Of a stretch of 64,000 nt of DNA, positions 25,031 to 38,567 are shown one piece after another. The stretch spans positions 25,245,911 to 25,309,910 of the forward strand of contig NC_090132.1 of the NCBI RefSeq assembly GCF_040581485.1. The letters run 5' to 3'. Positions within the stretch are counted from its first letter, which is position 1. Every line of letters begins with the position of its first letter. The notes beneath the pieces are model-generated. The model searched no databases. It was given only the letters and a program-made list of their open reading frames with translations, and was not told where the DNA came from. This DNA is from Linepithema humile (taxonomy: Eukaryota > Arthropoda > Insecta > Hymenoptera > Formicidae). The position numbers and the translations under genes were made by a program.

Positions 25031-26954
25031 GTTTCGCGGCAGAAAAGAGTATTTTGCTTTTTTTCCCTCGCGTACTCCTATTCAATTTTAAATTGACAGA
25101 TACTCAAACATTGTCGGACGGTCGATGTTTCTGTTCTGTCTTTATTGAAAACGAAGTGAAGTATACGTTTACGATTGAAGGGGTGATTTTTCTAAAGGGG
25201 ATATCGTTAGCAAAAAGTGAAATAATAACATAATCTAGTACGATACGTATATATTTGAAGCTGAATTAAATTTTCTTGGAGTTTTTCTCTACAACTTAGA
25301 ATTATATATATTTATATTTAATCTCTTTCTTCCTGTATTATTCAAAAAATTTCAATCAGTTTTGATTCTTACAATTGTATCGTATTTTTTAAAAGAATAA
25401 TTTTGTAAGAATTGCCTGATATCTGAAAGAAAATTCCGATTGTCTATCTGTTTCTCATCGATTGATTTACTAATCAATTTCAGCGAGTTGCTTTTCGAAA
25501 ATAGGTAATACAAATAACATAGTCTCGAAGAGTTATGATCTTCGCAGGCTATTAACGGCGATCCGGCCACATTCCACTGGTGTAAATTTCGAACCGCGGG
25601 CCGTACAGGTAAGATAGTTAACGATTTGGTCGCGTTTACATATATAATCCGAGTTAAGTAGGAACTAAACCCTGATGAGGGCTCGCACGAGGGGGCCGTA
25701 CGGACCATCGGCTCGTAGAATAAAAATTCACGTTCTCCTTCTTGAAACCGCCTATAAAATGGCCACGCAGATGTGGAATATATTAATACTGCGGGCGTCA
25801 AGATTTATATCGGATATTGGAATAAGTATCATCTCCGGATGTGCCTTTATGAATATCTCTCACGCGACAGACTGTATTTTTCGCTTTAATCATGTACGAA
25901 CGACACGATATTCCGATAAATTACATTTTATAATTTTTTGTGTTGGCGTCGCATTCATAAATGCGACCGTTAAGAAACTGAGTTTATTAGTTGAAGAACA
26001 ATTCGTGTGTCTGACGCACATAAAATCAAAATAAAAGAGCTTTTTGTAGTTCAATAATCAATACTTTTCATCAATTTTATTTTTCTATTTTTACTTATCT
26101 TTATTTTGTAGGAAAAAATTACCATGAAAGTTGCGTATTTATTAGATAGAATGCGTTCAAAAAAAGTTTTACCCAATGTTTGCTTATAATATATGTTAAC
26201 CATTTTTTTACTACATTTATGCATAATGTACGTTGTGCCTCGTGCATAATAGATGATCTACGTTAATTGTTTTTCCACATTTCATGAAGAAATTATTCTC
26301 CGCATAGTTGAAAGTCGTTACTGAATAATTGAGGACTCGAAAAGTGGGTTAAACGTAGGTGAATCGTTCTAATGAAAGCAATGATAGTCCCACTGATCGT
26401 TAGATACGCTGTGTTAAACACCCTGATACCGGGGGTATATACACCATATAGGCGGTCCGTATATACATATAATTGAAGGTGTGAAAGCGCGATCGGCGCG
26501 ACGAAGCAAACGGACCTCAGTCCGCCGTGGGCTGCGAGATCGTCATCTAAATTGTAACGACTTATTGCTCGTAAGTTATGCGGCAAGTGTCGACCCGATC
26601 TTATCCGCGTGCAATAAAACACGCGTGACGCACCTGTCATCGTGTTATTACGCAACGATCGCGCGACATATTTCATTCCGTTGTTTTCATCGATTTGACG
26701 AGGCCAGTAGTAATCGATTAAATTAAACAAACTGTTGAAAATGATTTAAAGACTGTCTTCGCAATTAGCGCAATTACAGGTACGCGGATAAACAAGTGGC
26801 GAATTAAGTTCGCTTCGGTGACGTTTGTGACGCATATTTTTTTTTTTTTTGACAACAGAATTGAATAAAATATTTTTTTCAATTACGTTTATTTTTAAAA
26901 CTTATAGATATGAAAATGTCAAACGCACATATTTCATGCGCAATGCATAAAATG
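25031..26954. other. No gene seen
   Basis: AT-rich DNA with two long-looking frames: 149 codons on the minus strand (25352-25801) and 119 codons on the plus strand (25675-26034), which overlap. A further 145-codon minus frame lies at 26293-26730. None has a recognisable motif, and the long minus frames open on non-ATG codons. A run of 14 T is at 26837-26850. Confidence 0.35.
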
Positions 26955-27983
26955 TAGGGGAAGGTGAGGTAAGACGGACTCCCTAAGCGAAAATGGCCAT
27001 ATTTTTTATATTAATGACAAAAAATAACTGAAATTTAGTATAAAGAAACTATAAAATGTTTATTATAAGATCATAATGTTAAATTTTCAAAACTTGCAAA
27101 AGTTTGAATTATTATTAAGATTTTAAAAAACTTAATTATACCCCATAGGTGGGGTAAAATGGACCATTCGATGGGGTAAAATGGACCAAGAGATAATATA
27201 GACCAAGAAATAATTTAACACTAATCAACTCAAAATCAAAACTATATATTATTTATTAAATATTTTTGAATAAGAATAGAAATTAATTTAACATTAATCA
27301 TTTTATCTTCTTGTAGCTTCTCGTTTACCAATGTTTTCTTCTAATATGACTTTTAAGGCTTCGTATAAATTTTCCTCATTTTATTTACATTGATTCGATT
27401 TTCTTTTATAATTTCTAGGTATCTTTAGCAACTAGAAAAATGATTAAAAAACAAAAAATTGTTAAAAAAGAAAATGAGATGTAAAATATTTCTCAAATCA
27501 GAGCAAATATATAAGCAGAAAACTATAAGTAGAAAATATAAGTAGAACAAATATATAAATTGGTCCGTTTTATCCCATTTAAATTGGTCCATTTTACTCC
27601 ATATAACAACATTAATATTATCTTATTTTTATTTACCTGTATCAAAATTATTTTTTAAATGTAACTGATGAAATATTACTTCCAAATAACCAGAAATATG
27701 GAACTTGTAGAAAAATTTAAACATATTAAGTTTTGCAATCTTAGTCACTTAAAATGTAATACTAAGAAATTAGATCACGAGATCTATTTGCAAGAATTTG
27801 ATGTTTCTTTATAAATAACTCACGATAGTCTTAATACGATATAATGACGTAATTTTTAAACAGTTCAAAAGCATCAAAAAGGAAATTAATTTTATGTTTA
27901 TCCAGCAGATAGAAGTACTTACTAATAAGATCTAACAAATGGACTATTTTACCCCGCGGTCCGTTTTACCCCACCTTCCCCTA
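26955..27983. mobile_element. 1.03-kb non-autonomous element with terminal inverted repeats
   Basis: The left end TAGGGGAAGGTGAGGTAAGA matches the reverse complement of the right end (TAGGGGAAGGTGGGGTAAAA) in 18 of 20 positions, and the match continues to about 25 bases (23 of 25). Inside, the motif GGGGTAAAATGGACCA recurs at 27151-27166 and 27173-27188. Its reverse complement recurs at about 27561-27577, 27585-27600 and in the right end. The AT-rich middle has no transposase frame. The terminal TA on both sides could be a Tc1/mariner-type target duplication; this is inference. Confidence 0.85.
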
Positions 27984-28369
27984 TCTATTAATATCGTGTA
28001 AAATTCTAATTGAACTTATGGCAATGGAATCCTGCATTGTATAGCGTACATGTAAGTACCATCATTACGAAGAAGAGAGCGGTGCCAAAAGTTAAAAATA
28101 CACACTAAAAATTTCATACGCAGTCACGCGCGCGCGATAAATTCATACTTCTCTCAACGATAGAGCACATGGCATAATTTCTCTGTAAGGGGCTGCGCTG
28201 GGTATTCTCGCTTCTTATAAGTTACCCACGTCTCACTTAACTCGCGTCTGCGAGTTTGGATTCTCGGGGGGATAACCGGCACCCCGCGAATTCAGGATAG
28301 CGGTGAGATCAGGATAAAAAGAAGAAAGCGAGGACAGAGACGGGAGAGGAGAGGAACGGTTCGCCGCAT
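27984..28369. other. No gene seen
   Basis: Mixed DNA between the 1.03-kb element and the duplicated block. From about 28310 it becomes purine-rich (AAGAAGAAAGCGAGG and similar), leading into the duplicated segment. Confidence 0.4.
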
Positions 28370-28455
28370 TATGCGACGCGAGTTCTACTTCATTGGAACA
28401 CAAGCTGGTAGACAGAGGCTGGCCCGTGTGTCCGCCATTATCTGATCCGAGTGAG
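28370..28455 (+). repeat. Duplicated segment, copy 1 (TCCGCCAT-containing)
   Basis: Aligns with 29005-29100. Shared blocks include GCATTRTG, CTACTTCAT, AACAC, GGCCCGTGT and TCCGCCATT, in the same order. A purine-rich tract precedes both copies. Read on the minus strand, both copies encode a similar short peptide pattern (GGxTG...EVxLxxHNAA), so the source may once have been coding. I do not recognise the family. Confidence 0.7.
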
Positions 28456-28514
28456 TTACTGACCACGTTCAAAGTCGCGCAACAGTTTACTCGAATTCTT
28501 TTACCCAACAAAGT

Positions 28515-28910
28515 GTATTTTGCGTAAAAAAATCATCCACCGTGTAATTTATTTCAAATAAGAATTAATTACAATAGCAAAACTTGAAAAAAAAATTAAT
28601 ATTATAAATATTTGTCAGATAATTGTAGAATAAATTCATTTTAGCTAGAAGATATATTTACAACTAAATAAATATGTTTACTGACTTTATTGGCATGCGA
28701 TTTAGGTATCGTTTAGTTTAAAGAGAATGGAATCGTAGATTACATACAAAAAAATTATTCTATTGTCACAATAGTCAATTTCAAAGTCACGTTAAGCCAT
28801 CGAACATAATTGATTTGACCAATCAAAGAATATGGAGTATTTAAAAACTTGTGTCTCTCACAACAAGTCAAACACCGAAATTTAGAAATCGAAACAGATG
28901 GTAAGAGGTA
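28515..28910. other. No gene seen; AT-rich spacer
   Basis: AT-rich DNA between the two duplicated blocks, with no splice-bounded frame or repeat structure. Confidence 0.5.
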
Positions 28911-29004
28911 ACGAGCCAACAAAGAGAAGGCCAGAGAAAAAAACGTGAAAAGGAGAAAGAGGAGGAGGAAGAAGAAGAAGAAGGAATACGGAAAAAAAGT
29001 TGCA

Positions 29005-29100
29005 GCATTGTGTGGCTGGAGCCCTACTTCATCGAAACACGAGCAGGCAAACAACGGGCAAGGGCCCGTGTATCCGCCATTGTTTGGCCCATGTGAGGAG
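29005..29100 (+). repeat. Duplicated segment, copy 2 (TCCGCCAT-containing)
   Basis: Second copy of the 28370-28455 block, preceded by a GAGGAGGAAGAAG purine tract (28920-28990) and followed by another G/A-rich tract to about 29270. The 181-codon minus-strand frame across it (28755-29300) includes a long Phe/Leu run that is just the complement of the purine tract, so I do not call it a gene. Confidence 0.7.
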
Positions 29101-29319
29101 GCATGCGGCCATGTTTCCTCCCGTGTATCGGGCGCCCGGATAAAAAGAGGATGGCAGAAGGGGAGCAGGAGGTGTATGTAAGGTCGGCGAGGACGAAGGT
29201 GGGGGCTCCTGGAAGGGCGGAGGTGAGGAAGGCCGGTTGTGGGCCCGGGAGACCGCCGAGGCTGGAACGCGTGTGCGTGTCGATACGTGTGAGTACGCAT
29301 ATGGTCGCGCTTATGTAAT

Positions 29320-32300
29320 TATGCATATATAATTCATTCGGCATGTACATGCACGAGTATCGCGTTTCTATATTGATTATAAATTATGTAAATTTTCTAG
29401 ATACACATATTTCAAATATTATTCTTTTATTATTAGCAACTTTACTTTAGAAAAAAATATCGATTTTATATCAAAAACATAAATATGTTTAATAACTTTC
29501 ACACAGATTGATACCTAGCATACACACTTGCGCAAAAATAATGCATACATTGTTCAGAAATTGTATGTATCTGCGTTCGTGTCTGCGTGGGTTTATATTC
29601 AGTAGAGTATGTGCGCGCGGGGAAGGCTTCGGTTTGCCAAGTAATTATATCCCGTAACGATCGGTCCATCAAATCGCCCGGACGGTGAAGATCTACCAGC
29701 ACCACCTTGACGAACCAGCACCGACACGCCGCTGCGATGCAACGACGTGCTATCCACCGACGCGCCGGCTAAATTAAGCTTTTACGCACGCGACTGGATT
29801 GAGTTTGTTATGGGATCAACACTTTCATGGCGGCGCACCGCGTTAGGCATACGCTCTCAGTTTTAGCAGTCTTCCTCTCTTCCCCTCCCTCTCTCTATTT
29901 TTCCCTCCCTCTTTCTCTCGCTCCTTTCATCCCTTTCTTTTTTTCTTTTCCCTCCTTCTCTATTTTTTCTCTCTCCTCTCCCCTTTCTTGCTCACACATA
30001 ATCGTTTCTTAAATGTAGACGTATCACTTCGACGACTAAATCACCGTTCCATCTCTGTGCTGTTTACTGTCCGCATCTTTTTTGTCTCTCATAGCGCCGT
30101 ATACAATTAAGAAGTTTGCGTATATCAAATTGGAACATTACTGTATTCTTTTTTACACGTTTATCAAAACTAACAAACAACAAATTAATGTTACAAAAAT
30201 TTGTAAAACGGAAAGTTAATTGAATTTGTAATAAAACATTTTATATATCTATTTATTGTAACTCGATATTAGAATATGCTATTTGAGCGATTTAAATGTA
30301 TATGTAAATATAGAATAATAAAATTTTAATATCAATTTAACTTCTCTTTCGGCTTTTAACAGCTTCCTTTAATTTTCATACATTATCGTAAATAACGGTA
30401 GTGTGCGATGCCCGAGTGATGAAATGGCTATATAATGAGCAATTTTAAGGAGAAACTCGCGCTAAAAGTATTTAAAGGCGGCGTTTAAAGTGTATCTGTT
30501 GTCATAAAAAAATCGGCAGTATCTTAACTATAAATCGAAGGCCAGTTAATTCAATCTGTGCAGAAAGTCTCAATAAAAGCGGCGATCCGTCGGGCGCGCA
30601 AACGGAAATAAATTTTAATACGTTCGGAATTTCGGCGCGCGTACATAGAACGGCGACAGACTCGTTCCCGATAATGAATACCACCGTCATTTTCACCCTA
30701 AGCCTAACACATCCATGAATTTGCTTCGTCGCCATCCCCTAACGGAGAAATAAGTTAGCGGTGGAGGACGAGCCTCGAAACGGGGCGGACTCTCCGCGGC
30801 AGATGTTACGTCTCGGTCCATCCGGGAGATAATTGAGTATTGTAAGCCGACAACAAAATCAAATTTCCCCAATGTGTACACATACTCGTGCGGCTCGCTC
30901 CTCCTTTTCACATGGCGACTGCGACGTGTGGATTTCGTCGCCATACTCGCTGTTCGATTCACACGCAATTTTTTCTTAATTCGCGCGACTCGTGTAACAA
31001 CGAAAAAATTTGCATACCGTAATGACAGCGCGATTTCTGACACGCGCAGTGCTTTAACACGCGCTTCGGCGTTTGGAACATTTAGAAACTTCGCAGAACA
31101 TATTACATATAATATTTCATATGTAATCTTCTCCGCGATAAATGTCATTGCAACTTCGAACTCTTTGCTTATTAAGAAATAAATTATTTTAATACAAATT
31201 TATGTGAGATATTAAATTCTAGCATAGTAAGTATATTTATATACAAATAAAAATCTTTCTATTAAATTTTGCAATTTGTATAAATCGATGAAGCGAGGCA
31301 ACGTTAGGATTGCAAACGTGTTTATGGTATCTTTATACGTTTAAAGCTCTATTCTACAGGGAGACATTCGTCATATCATTGTTGGCAGATGGAACGTGTG
31401 CCATTTGCGGCGTTTAGCGCGACGAATGGACCTCATGAGACAGATGTCCTCTTATTGGTAGATCGTGGTGAATCCTGATCGTTCTGTGTAACGTCGGCAC
31501 ACACGAGTGTGCAGATTGCGATCGCCGGTTATTACATTTCGGAGAATACGTTATGCAATATTAACGATCAAGGCGATTTTAAGACTTGTGAGAAATTGGA
31601 GAAATTGCTGACTGCAAATTACAAAGCGATGAGTCGTGTGTCCGCCGATGTATAATACACCTTACTTAATTATACACACGACGACTGCACCCAATATAAT
31701 TATTTTCTGAGAAATGCGTTTCACCCGATCTGCATCATATATCATTATGAGAAGAATTCAATGCATGATTTAATTTTGATAGCAAATTGCGACAAATGTT
31801 TTTTTTATCAATCATTCAATTTTTTGTCTATTGACGACTGATCAAACTTTTCACGAATTAAATTAAAAATAGAATAGAATAAAAAATAGTTTACAAGTAA
31901 TATCTGATAGTAATTTATTCCTATCTAATATTAATTATTACAAATGTAATAATTTTCGTAGAAAGACTAGAGTTACCTGGAATGAATGATAATAAAAATG
32001 TCGGGACGACCCGTCGGTGTTCCTTGCAGTTGCGAGAAAACGCATCACGTCGCCGCGCGCTGACTATGAGAGAGCGCGAGAGATATAAAAGCTTTATGGC
32101 TTCTCCGAAACCTCATCGGGCCGCGGATAAATCGCAGTTTTATACAAATCCTCTAGTGAGTATCGAATTAAAAGTGATTAGCCGCAATTTCGCGAAATGT
32201 AACTACGGGCGAGAGTCGCTCGTCGCGGCCGTCAGCGGGAAGCTTTAACAGATCATCTTGCGGATGAGACTTCCGCCTGTTCTAATCAAGTCGCCCCTGA

Positions 32301-33060
32301 TTGCAAGCCGTGTTATTGCGCGCGAGGGGCAAAAAAGATTGTCGGCGATATCGTCGATAAAAATGCGGTCACTTTTGCCTCACCATCGAGATCGTTGGCG
32401 GAAACGTTAACGCGCCACGTCGTTGTGCGCGCCAGGCGCAACGATGCAACCGGCTCTCAGCTCGTTAGCGTATTGATCACGCCGCCGCTCTTCCGCTCCC
32501 TCCGCGTCACGTGTGCACTTTTAACGTCGAACCTTTCGCACCTCTTTCGCCGCGTCGACGTGTGTTTCGCGATAGCACGATGGACGGGTTTCGTGCATGC
32601 GCTTTTAATCCTTTCGGTATCGGATTTGTGCGGCTATCGAGATGAACATCTGAATTCTGCAAAATATCTCGGAAAGTTTTCAAATTGTAATTATGCAAAA
32701 AATATTCCAAATTAAGAGAATGCAACCACATGTTAGGAAATTTCTGACTGCCCACAATGACAAATATTCAAGCAATATTTTGTTTGTCTTTCGTTATAAA
32801 TATTCGCCGCTTCTGTAATAATTCTTATCTCAATACACCGACTAGTTTCACCTGTTTGATCAATTTGATCGGTGATTGATCGAGGTCTTTTTAACTGAAT
32901 CTAAAATTACTCCGGGATCCGTCAGCAAATGTCTTGTCATTTCGATACGCGAGCGCGGTAATTAATCTTTTTCGGGAAGCCTTTGTAGACGCGGGGCACA
33001 AGTCTCTATGCTGGATCTCCTGAAACACGCGCGCGAGACGTCTTATCACATCGCGGGAAC
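29320..33060. other. No gene seen
   Basis: Content: CpG-rich DNA at 29690-29850, a polypyrimidine (TC) tract at 29866-29990, AT-rich DNA to 30400, CpG-rich DNA at 30580-31060 with overlapping 151-codon minus and 102-codon plus frames, then mixed DNA. No domain, RNA gene or transposon end was recognised. Confidence 0.4.
29866..29990 (-). repeat. Polypyrimidine tract
   Basis: About 125 bases of C/T-rich sequence on the plus strand (purine-rich on the minus strand), in CCCTC and CTCTCT words. This is low-complexity DNA. Confidence 0.7.
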
Positions 33061-33710
33061 AGCTCCTCTTTTCCCTTCACATCCGGACGTGGAGAATCCG
33101 TATCGCGATCGCGATCGCGGTGGATCGTAAGTTACTTGGAGGGAGGAGCTCGACCGGTAGCCACGTACGCGGCATAAACGGTAGCCGCGCAATTAAACGC
33201 GCAATTAAGCGGCGGAGCGGGAGCGGCGGCATTTTAGCGCTGCGCGGATCCTTTTTTTTTTTTTCGTTGCGTCGCCGCAATGAAGAATCTTGGTCTAAAT
33301 CAGAACGACACCTCCGCCGAGACGTCCTTCGTTCTTATCACAAGCCCACGGCTTTTTCGCGGCACTCCTTGCGCACCTCGTGAGTAACGAGCGCTTGATT
33401 CCTCGTGAATTTTCTCCGGTCCCCCGACGGTAACGTGACTGCTGGGCATTACCGCGGTCCCGGCTACCATGCCGCTTACCACGCGATCTCTGTCACCTAA
33501 TAACGCTCCTCCTAATCGGCCGATAAGACGACACGCGAGTGTCGTTGCATAAATAAAGTCAAGATCCCCGGGAGCGTGCTCGCGGGAGCGGTGCGGGGGG
33601 GAGACCGGGTCGGCTGGGTCGTTCGTGGAACGCGAGAGGGTTAACGTCAAATTGCCAGCCACGTTATAAACTTATAAGTTACAGCCTGATCGCCACACGA
33701 TTATTATTAA
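33061..33710. promoter_or_regulatory. GC-rich island with GCGATC iterations
   Basis: The island opens with an iterated GCGATC run (33103-33119), followed by GCGCAATTAA-type repeats (33186-33208) and a run of about 12 T at 33252-33263. CpG-rich DNA continues to 33610. The frames here (120 codons minus, 87 codons plus) overlap and are unrecognised. Regulatory or promoter DNA is possible but not demonstrated. Confidence 0.25.
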
Positions 33711-36700
33711 CGCACCCGCCGTAATTAAGCACGCAACCGGGGCCGCTGTAAATTGCGTTCGCTCTTTAACTTTCCCCACTTTGTGAGCTCCGGCGCGTGA
33801 AGTTGCGGTTTCATGAATCTTGTTAATATTAATGCGCCCACCGATGCCAATCTGGACAAGTTGATACTGCTCCGGCCGTATTTATCCGCGAGTAAATTAA
33901 TTATCAGCAATTAGTCACCGCGTACGTTTGAGATTTCTTTACTCGCGTCAAGTGCGCTGTTATTTTAGTTGAATTATGATGCGCGATCAATTTACGGATA
34001 TTTATGCGCGTTAAGAGCGAATTTGATCAATTATTTAGCGTTAATGATAAAGTTAAATTTATGGGAATCCGCGCGTTTCGATTTTTCCAACTACATTTCT
34101 GTGGTAAAATAAATTCCAACGATACGACTTTTCTCAAATCTTGTGTTGTGCAGAAAAATACCGCCTTTCCGTGAAGATTTAATTATAGAAGGCCGCAGGT
34201 CAATCTTATCAAAGAAGTTTACGTTAACATTAGACTCGCACGTTATCTTACATCTCTCACTTTTCATACCTTTAAAAATAATTTTCAATGAGAAGGTTCG
34301 CGGCATAGAATTCATATCTTTCGTCGACAACATCGTAACTAATGTCGACGTCATTATACACAGTTTGTATAAGATTGATCTACCGATCGTTCGTGCTTAC
34401 AACTCGCTGTTGTCACGAACCTAATCACAGAAGGCGGACAGCGACGTGAGCTTCGTCGACGTAGCACCGAGAGCTTCGAGCTGAATCATTACGGAGCGAG
34501 AGAGGATTTTTACTTTCCGAATTCGTAGGAGAATAATGTTGCCCGGATGACTCAGCAACAAGGGGCGTACGCGCGATCGTGAGAGGCGCTACTCTCCCGG
34601 TCTCTCGATGTTATACCTGAAGCTCGCCTAAACGATCCCGGGAGAGAGGACGTGGATGCATCGCGGGGCGTGACTGAGCCCGGCGAGATGATTTCGTGGT
34701 CGGAATTGTGTTTTGACGTGTTTTGACAAACGGGCGCCATTATATCCGCCACGAAACTCCGAAGACGCTTTTTGAGCAACGCCGGCGACTTTCACGGAGG
34801 CCTAGAGGCCTCCTAGGTGGCTGCTTCTAGACGAAGGAAAATCGACGGCGTCTTACGAGACAATTACGCCGCTGAAAGCCTTTAGTTTCCACCGCCGGGA
34901 TGGTAATTGCGGTGTGATTCGGCGAAACTCAATTTCTCTCGGTTTCGAGAGTGTTGCATCTAAGTACGGCGCGCGGTTCATTAACGAACTGCAAACTTCG
35001 ACGGCTTTGCAGCGCCCGCGGCGACAATTTCGTTCCTTTGCCGCGGAGGACTATATTTAACGTACATATTTTACATGTGTAATACGATGAATGCCGACAA
35101 TTACGAACTTTATTGCGAAACTTCGAGAGCCGAGTTTTTTTTTTTTTTTTTTGTAAACGTTCATTTTACGCCACTTTCAAAGGATATGCGTGTGGCGTGA
35201 GGTAAATTTGCGGAATTGTAGAAATAATGTGATGCAAAAATTATTTAATAGCAGACCGCGCAAAGAAAGTTATTTAGAATACGTCAAAAGGATAGCTTTA
35301 TATCTTTATGATTTAATTTACGCGATAACTCTATAACTTTCCTCGCGAAAACTGTCGCATGATCGGAAATAGAAAAACGTCTCGCTGCGCCGACAGGAAA
35401 TAGAAACGCTTCGAACCAACGCGTTATCGCGTCGCCGCCTTCGGCAAAACGCTCCACCCTTCCAAGGGAAAAGAGATGACATTACGAATCCCGTCGATAA
35501 ACGGAAGGGAGATCCCCATCCGCATAATGCGCGTCGCGTGGGAATGAAAGTGCACGGGACTTCTGATATACGGTTTCCCCCCCCTGTCCTGCGACGGGGA
35601 CCTTTTTCTCTTCCCTCCCCTTCGCGACAGAAAGAAACACATCTGTCGCTTTCCCAATCGAGTCTTTACGCTTCGCTCGGAGTTCTCGCCGAAGAGTCCT
35701 ATCGCTGCTGCTCTCTCGCGGCTGATTATAACTTGAAGACAATATCTTCGTTTTCTGTGTTAATTGGAAAAAGATGGAGGACGTAATTGAATCAATTGTA
35801 AGAAATAATTGTCGAAATATGACTCTTGCAATTGGAAATATAATTAAATACTAGATGTAGAGATTTTTTCAATACAATAATACATGCTTCGGTTGATTGC
35901 CTACAAATACATAATTCTAATAATTTGTATCAGTTATTGTTAAGCAATGTATTGTTAATTTTCTACGAGATCTAGAACGATCGAAATAAACTTCTCTTTG
36001 CCTACGTACTTTCGCCAATTCAACGAATTCGGAGATCCTTGCAGCCAATTAAGTCGCGGGAATCGATTACGCTTTATTCCGAAGTAATCGCGGCATCGAT
36101 TCATGACACTTGGGTTTCTTGCTCAAAAGGGATTGACATGTCAATAGGTAGAAGCGCGGGAGTATTTCTCACCAAGGATCAACGACATTGCATACAATTA
36201 GCGACTATTTGCGGCGCATGGCATTAAACCGTGTGATTAGACCACGGAGAATCCACTTGAACGTAAGTACGCGCAGCCTGTGTGTGCAAACTGCAATCGC
36301 GTTAAACACGTGTCAACGCTGTCTAACGTTGTTGACGAACAGAAGAGAGAGAGTTGCCCAGCTAATTTTGCCTAACAACCGGCTGTCCGTTTGTAACAAC
36401 GCGTCGCGCGAGTTCCTGTGATTACGAAGTCACGGAAATGTAAATTCGCTCTTGAGCGCCGAGTTTTAATCAGTTTCATATGCGCAGCACAAGCTGGTTG
36501 GAGAAACTTTATCCCCGAGTATATTGCGTTTTTAGACTTTAGTGATCAAACGAAAGTTAGATTTTTCGAATATGTCCTTTTTGTTCGAAAGCATTCCTTT
36601 CAACATTTAAAAAATTAATATTTTTAATTCAGCAAATTTTTAAGTTATCATATTACAGTTATGTTTACTTATCGCGAAGAGCACTTTGGAGTGTTAAATT

Positions 36701-38567
36701 ATTCCGCTTTCAAAACTTAGAATCTCCGTGAACCTTTTGTTCTCGATATCTCGTGGACGGCGAATAAATTCAGCAGCATGCTCCGTGCGATGCTAATGCG
36801 GACTTGATAGGCAAGCCAGTGCGCTCCGAGGTAGTACTGCCATCTCGCAATTGCCGTTGCCAGGGCGTAACCAAACAACGGCTAATCATTAGGAGTATAC
36901 GCCCCTACATGCGAGCGATAATGAATACATAGTGTCCGAGGGGGGTTCAGCGCCCGTCGTTGGAGAACGAGTGTGCGAGAGAAAGAGAGAGATAGAGAGC
37001 GTGCGTGTGCGTGACGCATGCTGTGAGCTGATAGATCGCTTCACGGACAAGGACGTTTCGATCCCGAGCGCGATAGGTGTAAGCGATATTAGCACTTTGC
37101 TCTTGGATGTCTCGTTTGTGCATCGAAATTATTACGTCGAAAGACACGCGACTGCTAACAAGTTAAAAGTTGGATTACGAAATTAGAAATATTTTCGAAG
37201 GATTTTCTTCTTTTATCTAAATCAATTGCGTGTACTAATACGGTGATATTAAAATGTTAAATCTGATTTCAGAACAAAATGTTTTTCTTCGTGCAATTTC
37301 GTCGAACGTGGGCGCGTCGGTGATTCGTCGCTGAGAGGTCGGGACTGAAACGAGACACTTTGAAAATGAGACGTCCTGCCGGCGGTCTCGTGAGGAGCGA
37401 GTGTTCGCCGGGGCGCGCCAAACCGGTTGTGAAAAGGGGTGGTTCGGGGGTGCTAGAGAGAAATTGAAGATATCGGCGAGACCGGCGGATCAAGAGAAGG
37501 ATGTCATGGTGTCGCCAGATAGGGATCGATAGGGGCCTCTCGAAGGCAGGGGGCAGCGGATAACCATGCGCCACGTCGAAGGCACGCCCCGAGCGGTGCG
37601 GAGTGCAAACACTGTCGGAACTCTCTTGCGGTGACACTAATGGTTGGCAGGTTCGATCGCAGGATCGTCAGGTATAGATCGGCCGCATCTTTCCTTAGCG
37701 ATCGGTGTGGATCAGCACAAACGTTTCTGGGCGATAAACGTCACCCGATCAACTATCGCGTAGTTTTATGTGACAACTCTTTGAAGAACAACAATAGTAA
37801 AATTTACTTTATTGTGTAAGATCGCATCTTGCGTGAAAAATTTCGTCTGATCGAAGGAGAGTTGGAAGGAAAATGTTTTGAGAATAAAATGTATATGAAA
37901 AATTTGGTGTGTTTAAATGTAATGAAAATTTGTAGAATAAAAATAAAATAGAAGTGGAATAAAAATATTGTGCACCTTGCAGCAAGGCGCGACGAACGGG
38001 ATTTGTAACACATCTGTCACGAATGTTTAGATCCCTACAGTTTACTTGCGGAAGCTGAGAAGAATGCGTACACATCACGCCTCGATCTGGTGTAACAAAT
38101 CGCATGTAAAACGATAATCCGCAGAATTGTGCCTTGTAAATACCTTACATACTTAGACAACAAGACAAGACACCAGCTGTATAGCGGCGACATCAATAGC
38201 TAGTAGTTTTCAAGCTCGAATACCCACAGGTACCCCAACCGCGCTTCCCTTTTTTTCCTTCCTTCAGTGTAGATCTTTTGAAAGGACCACACTTAATAGA
38301 TCCCAAGGAGTCGGCGACGCCGTTGTTTGGACGTCTGTGGTATAAACAGAATGACACCCGATGATCTACGCTTTCGCAAGATAAAACGGACCGCAAAAGT
38401 CGAATACTTTTGACGTTCAGGGTGGCCCGGTGCTCGTGTATCTTTTTAGGGTGTGTAAATTCGTCAAGGTAAGGAAAATCGGGCAAACTTAGATCTTACG
38501 GATCAAAGACTAATCTATTGGTTTAAAGTTTACAAGATACACTTTACCGTAGATTATTGTCTAGAAT
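33711..38567. other. No gene seen
   Basis: Alternating CpG-rich and AT-rich DNA. Notable points are an 18-T run at 35135-35152, a GCGCCATTATATCCGCC stretch near 34734-34750, and a GC-rich patch at 37300-37630 containing AGGGGGCAGCG (37548-37558), which resembles a CTCF-type core. No exon or RNA gene could be supported. Confidence 0.4.

Noticed and set aside
25352..26730. Three frames of 119-149 codons in moderately AT-rich DNA
   Set aside because: Two overlap on opposite strands, both minus-strand frames open on non-ATG codons, and none shows a motif or splice borders.
28755..29300. 181-codon minus-strand frame
   Set aside because: A Phe/Leu run comes from the complement of a GA tract, and the rest covers a duplicated repeat-like block.
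37541..37562. CTCF-like core AGGGGGCAGCG
   Set aside because: A single short match in GC-rich DNA is expected by chance and has no supporting context.
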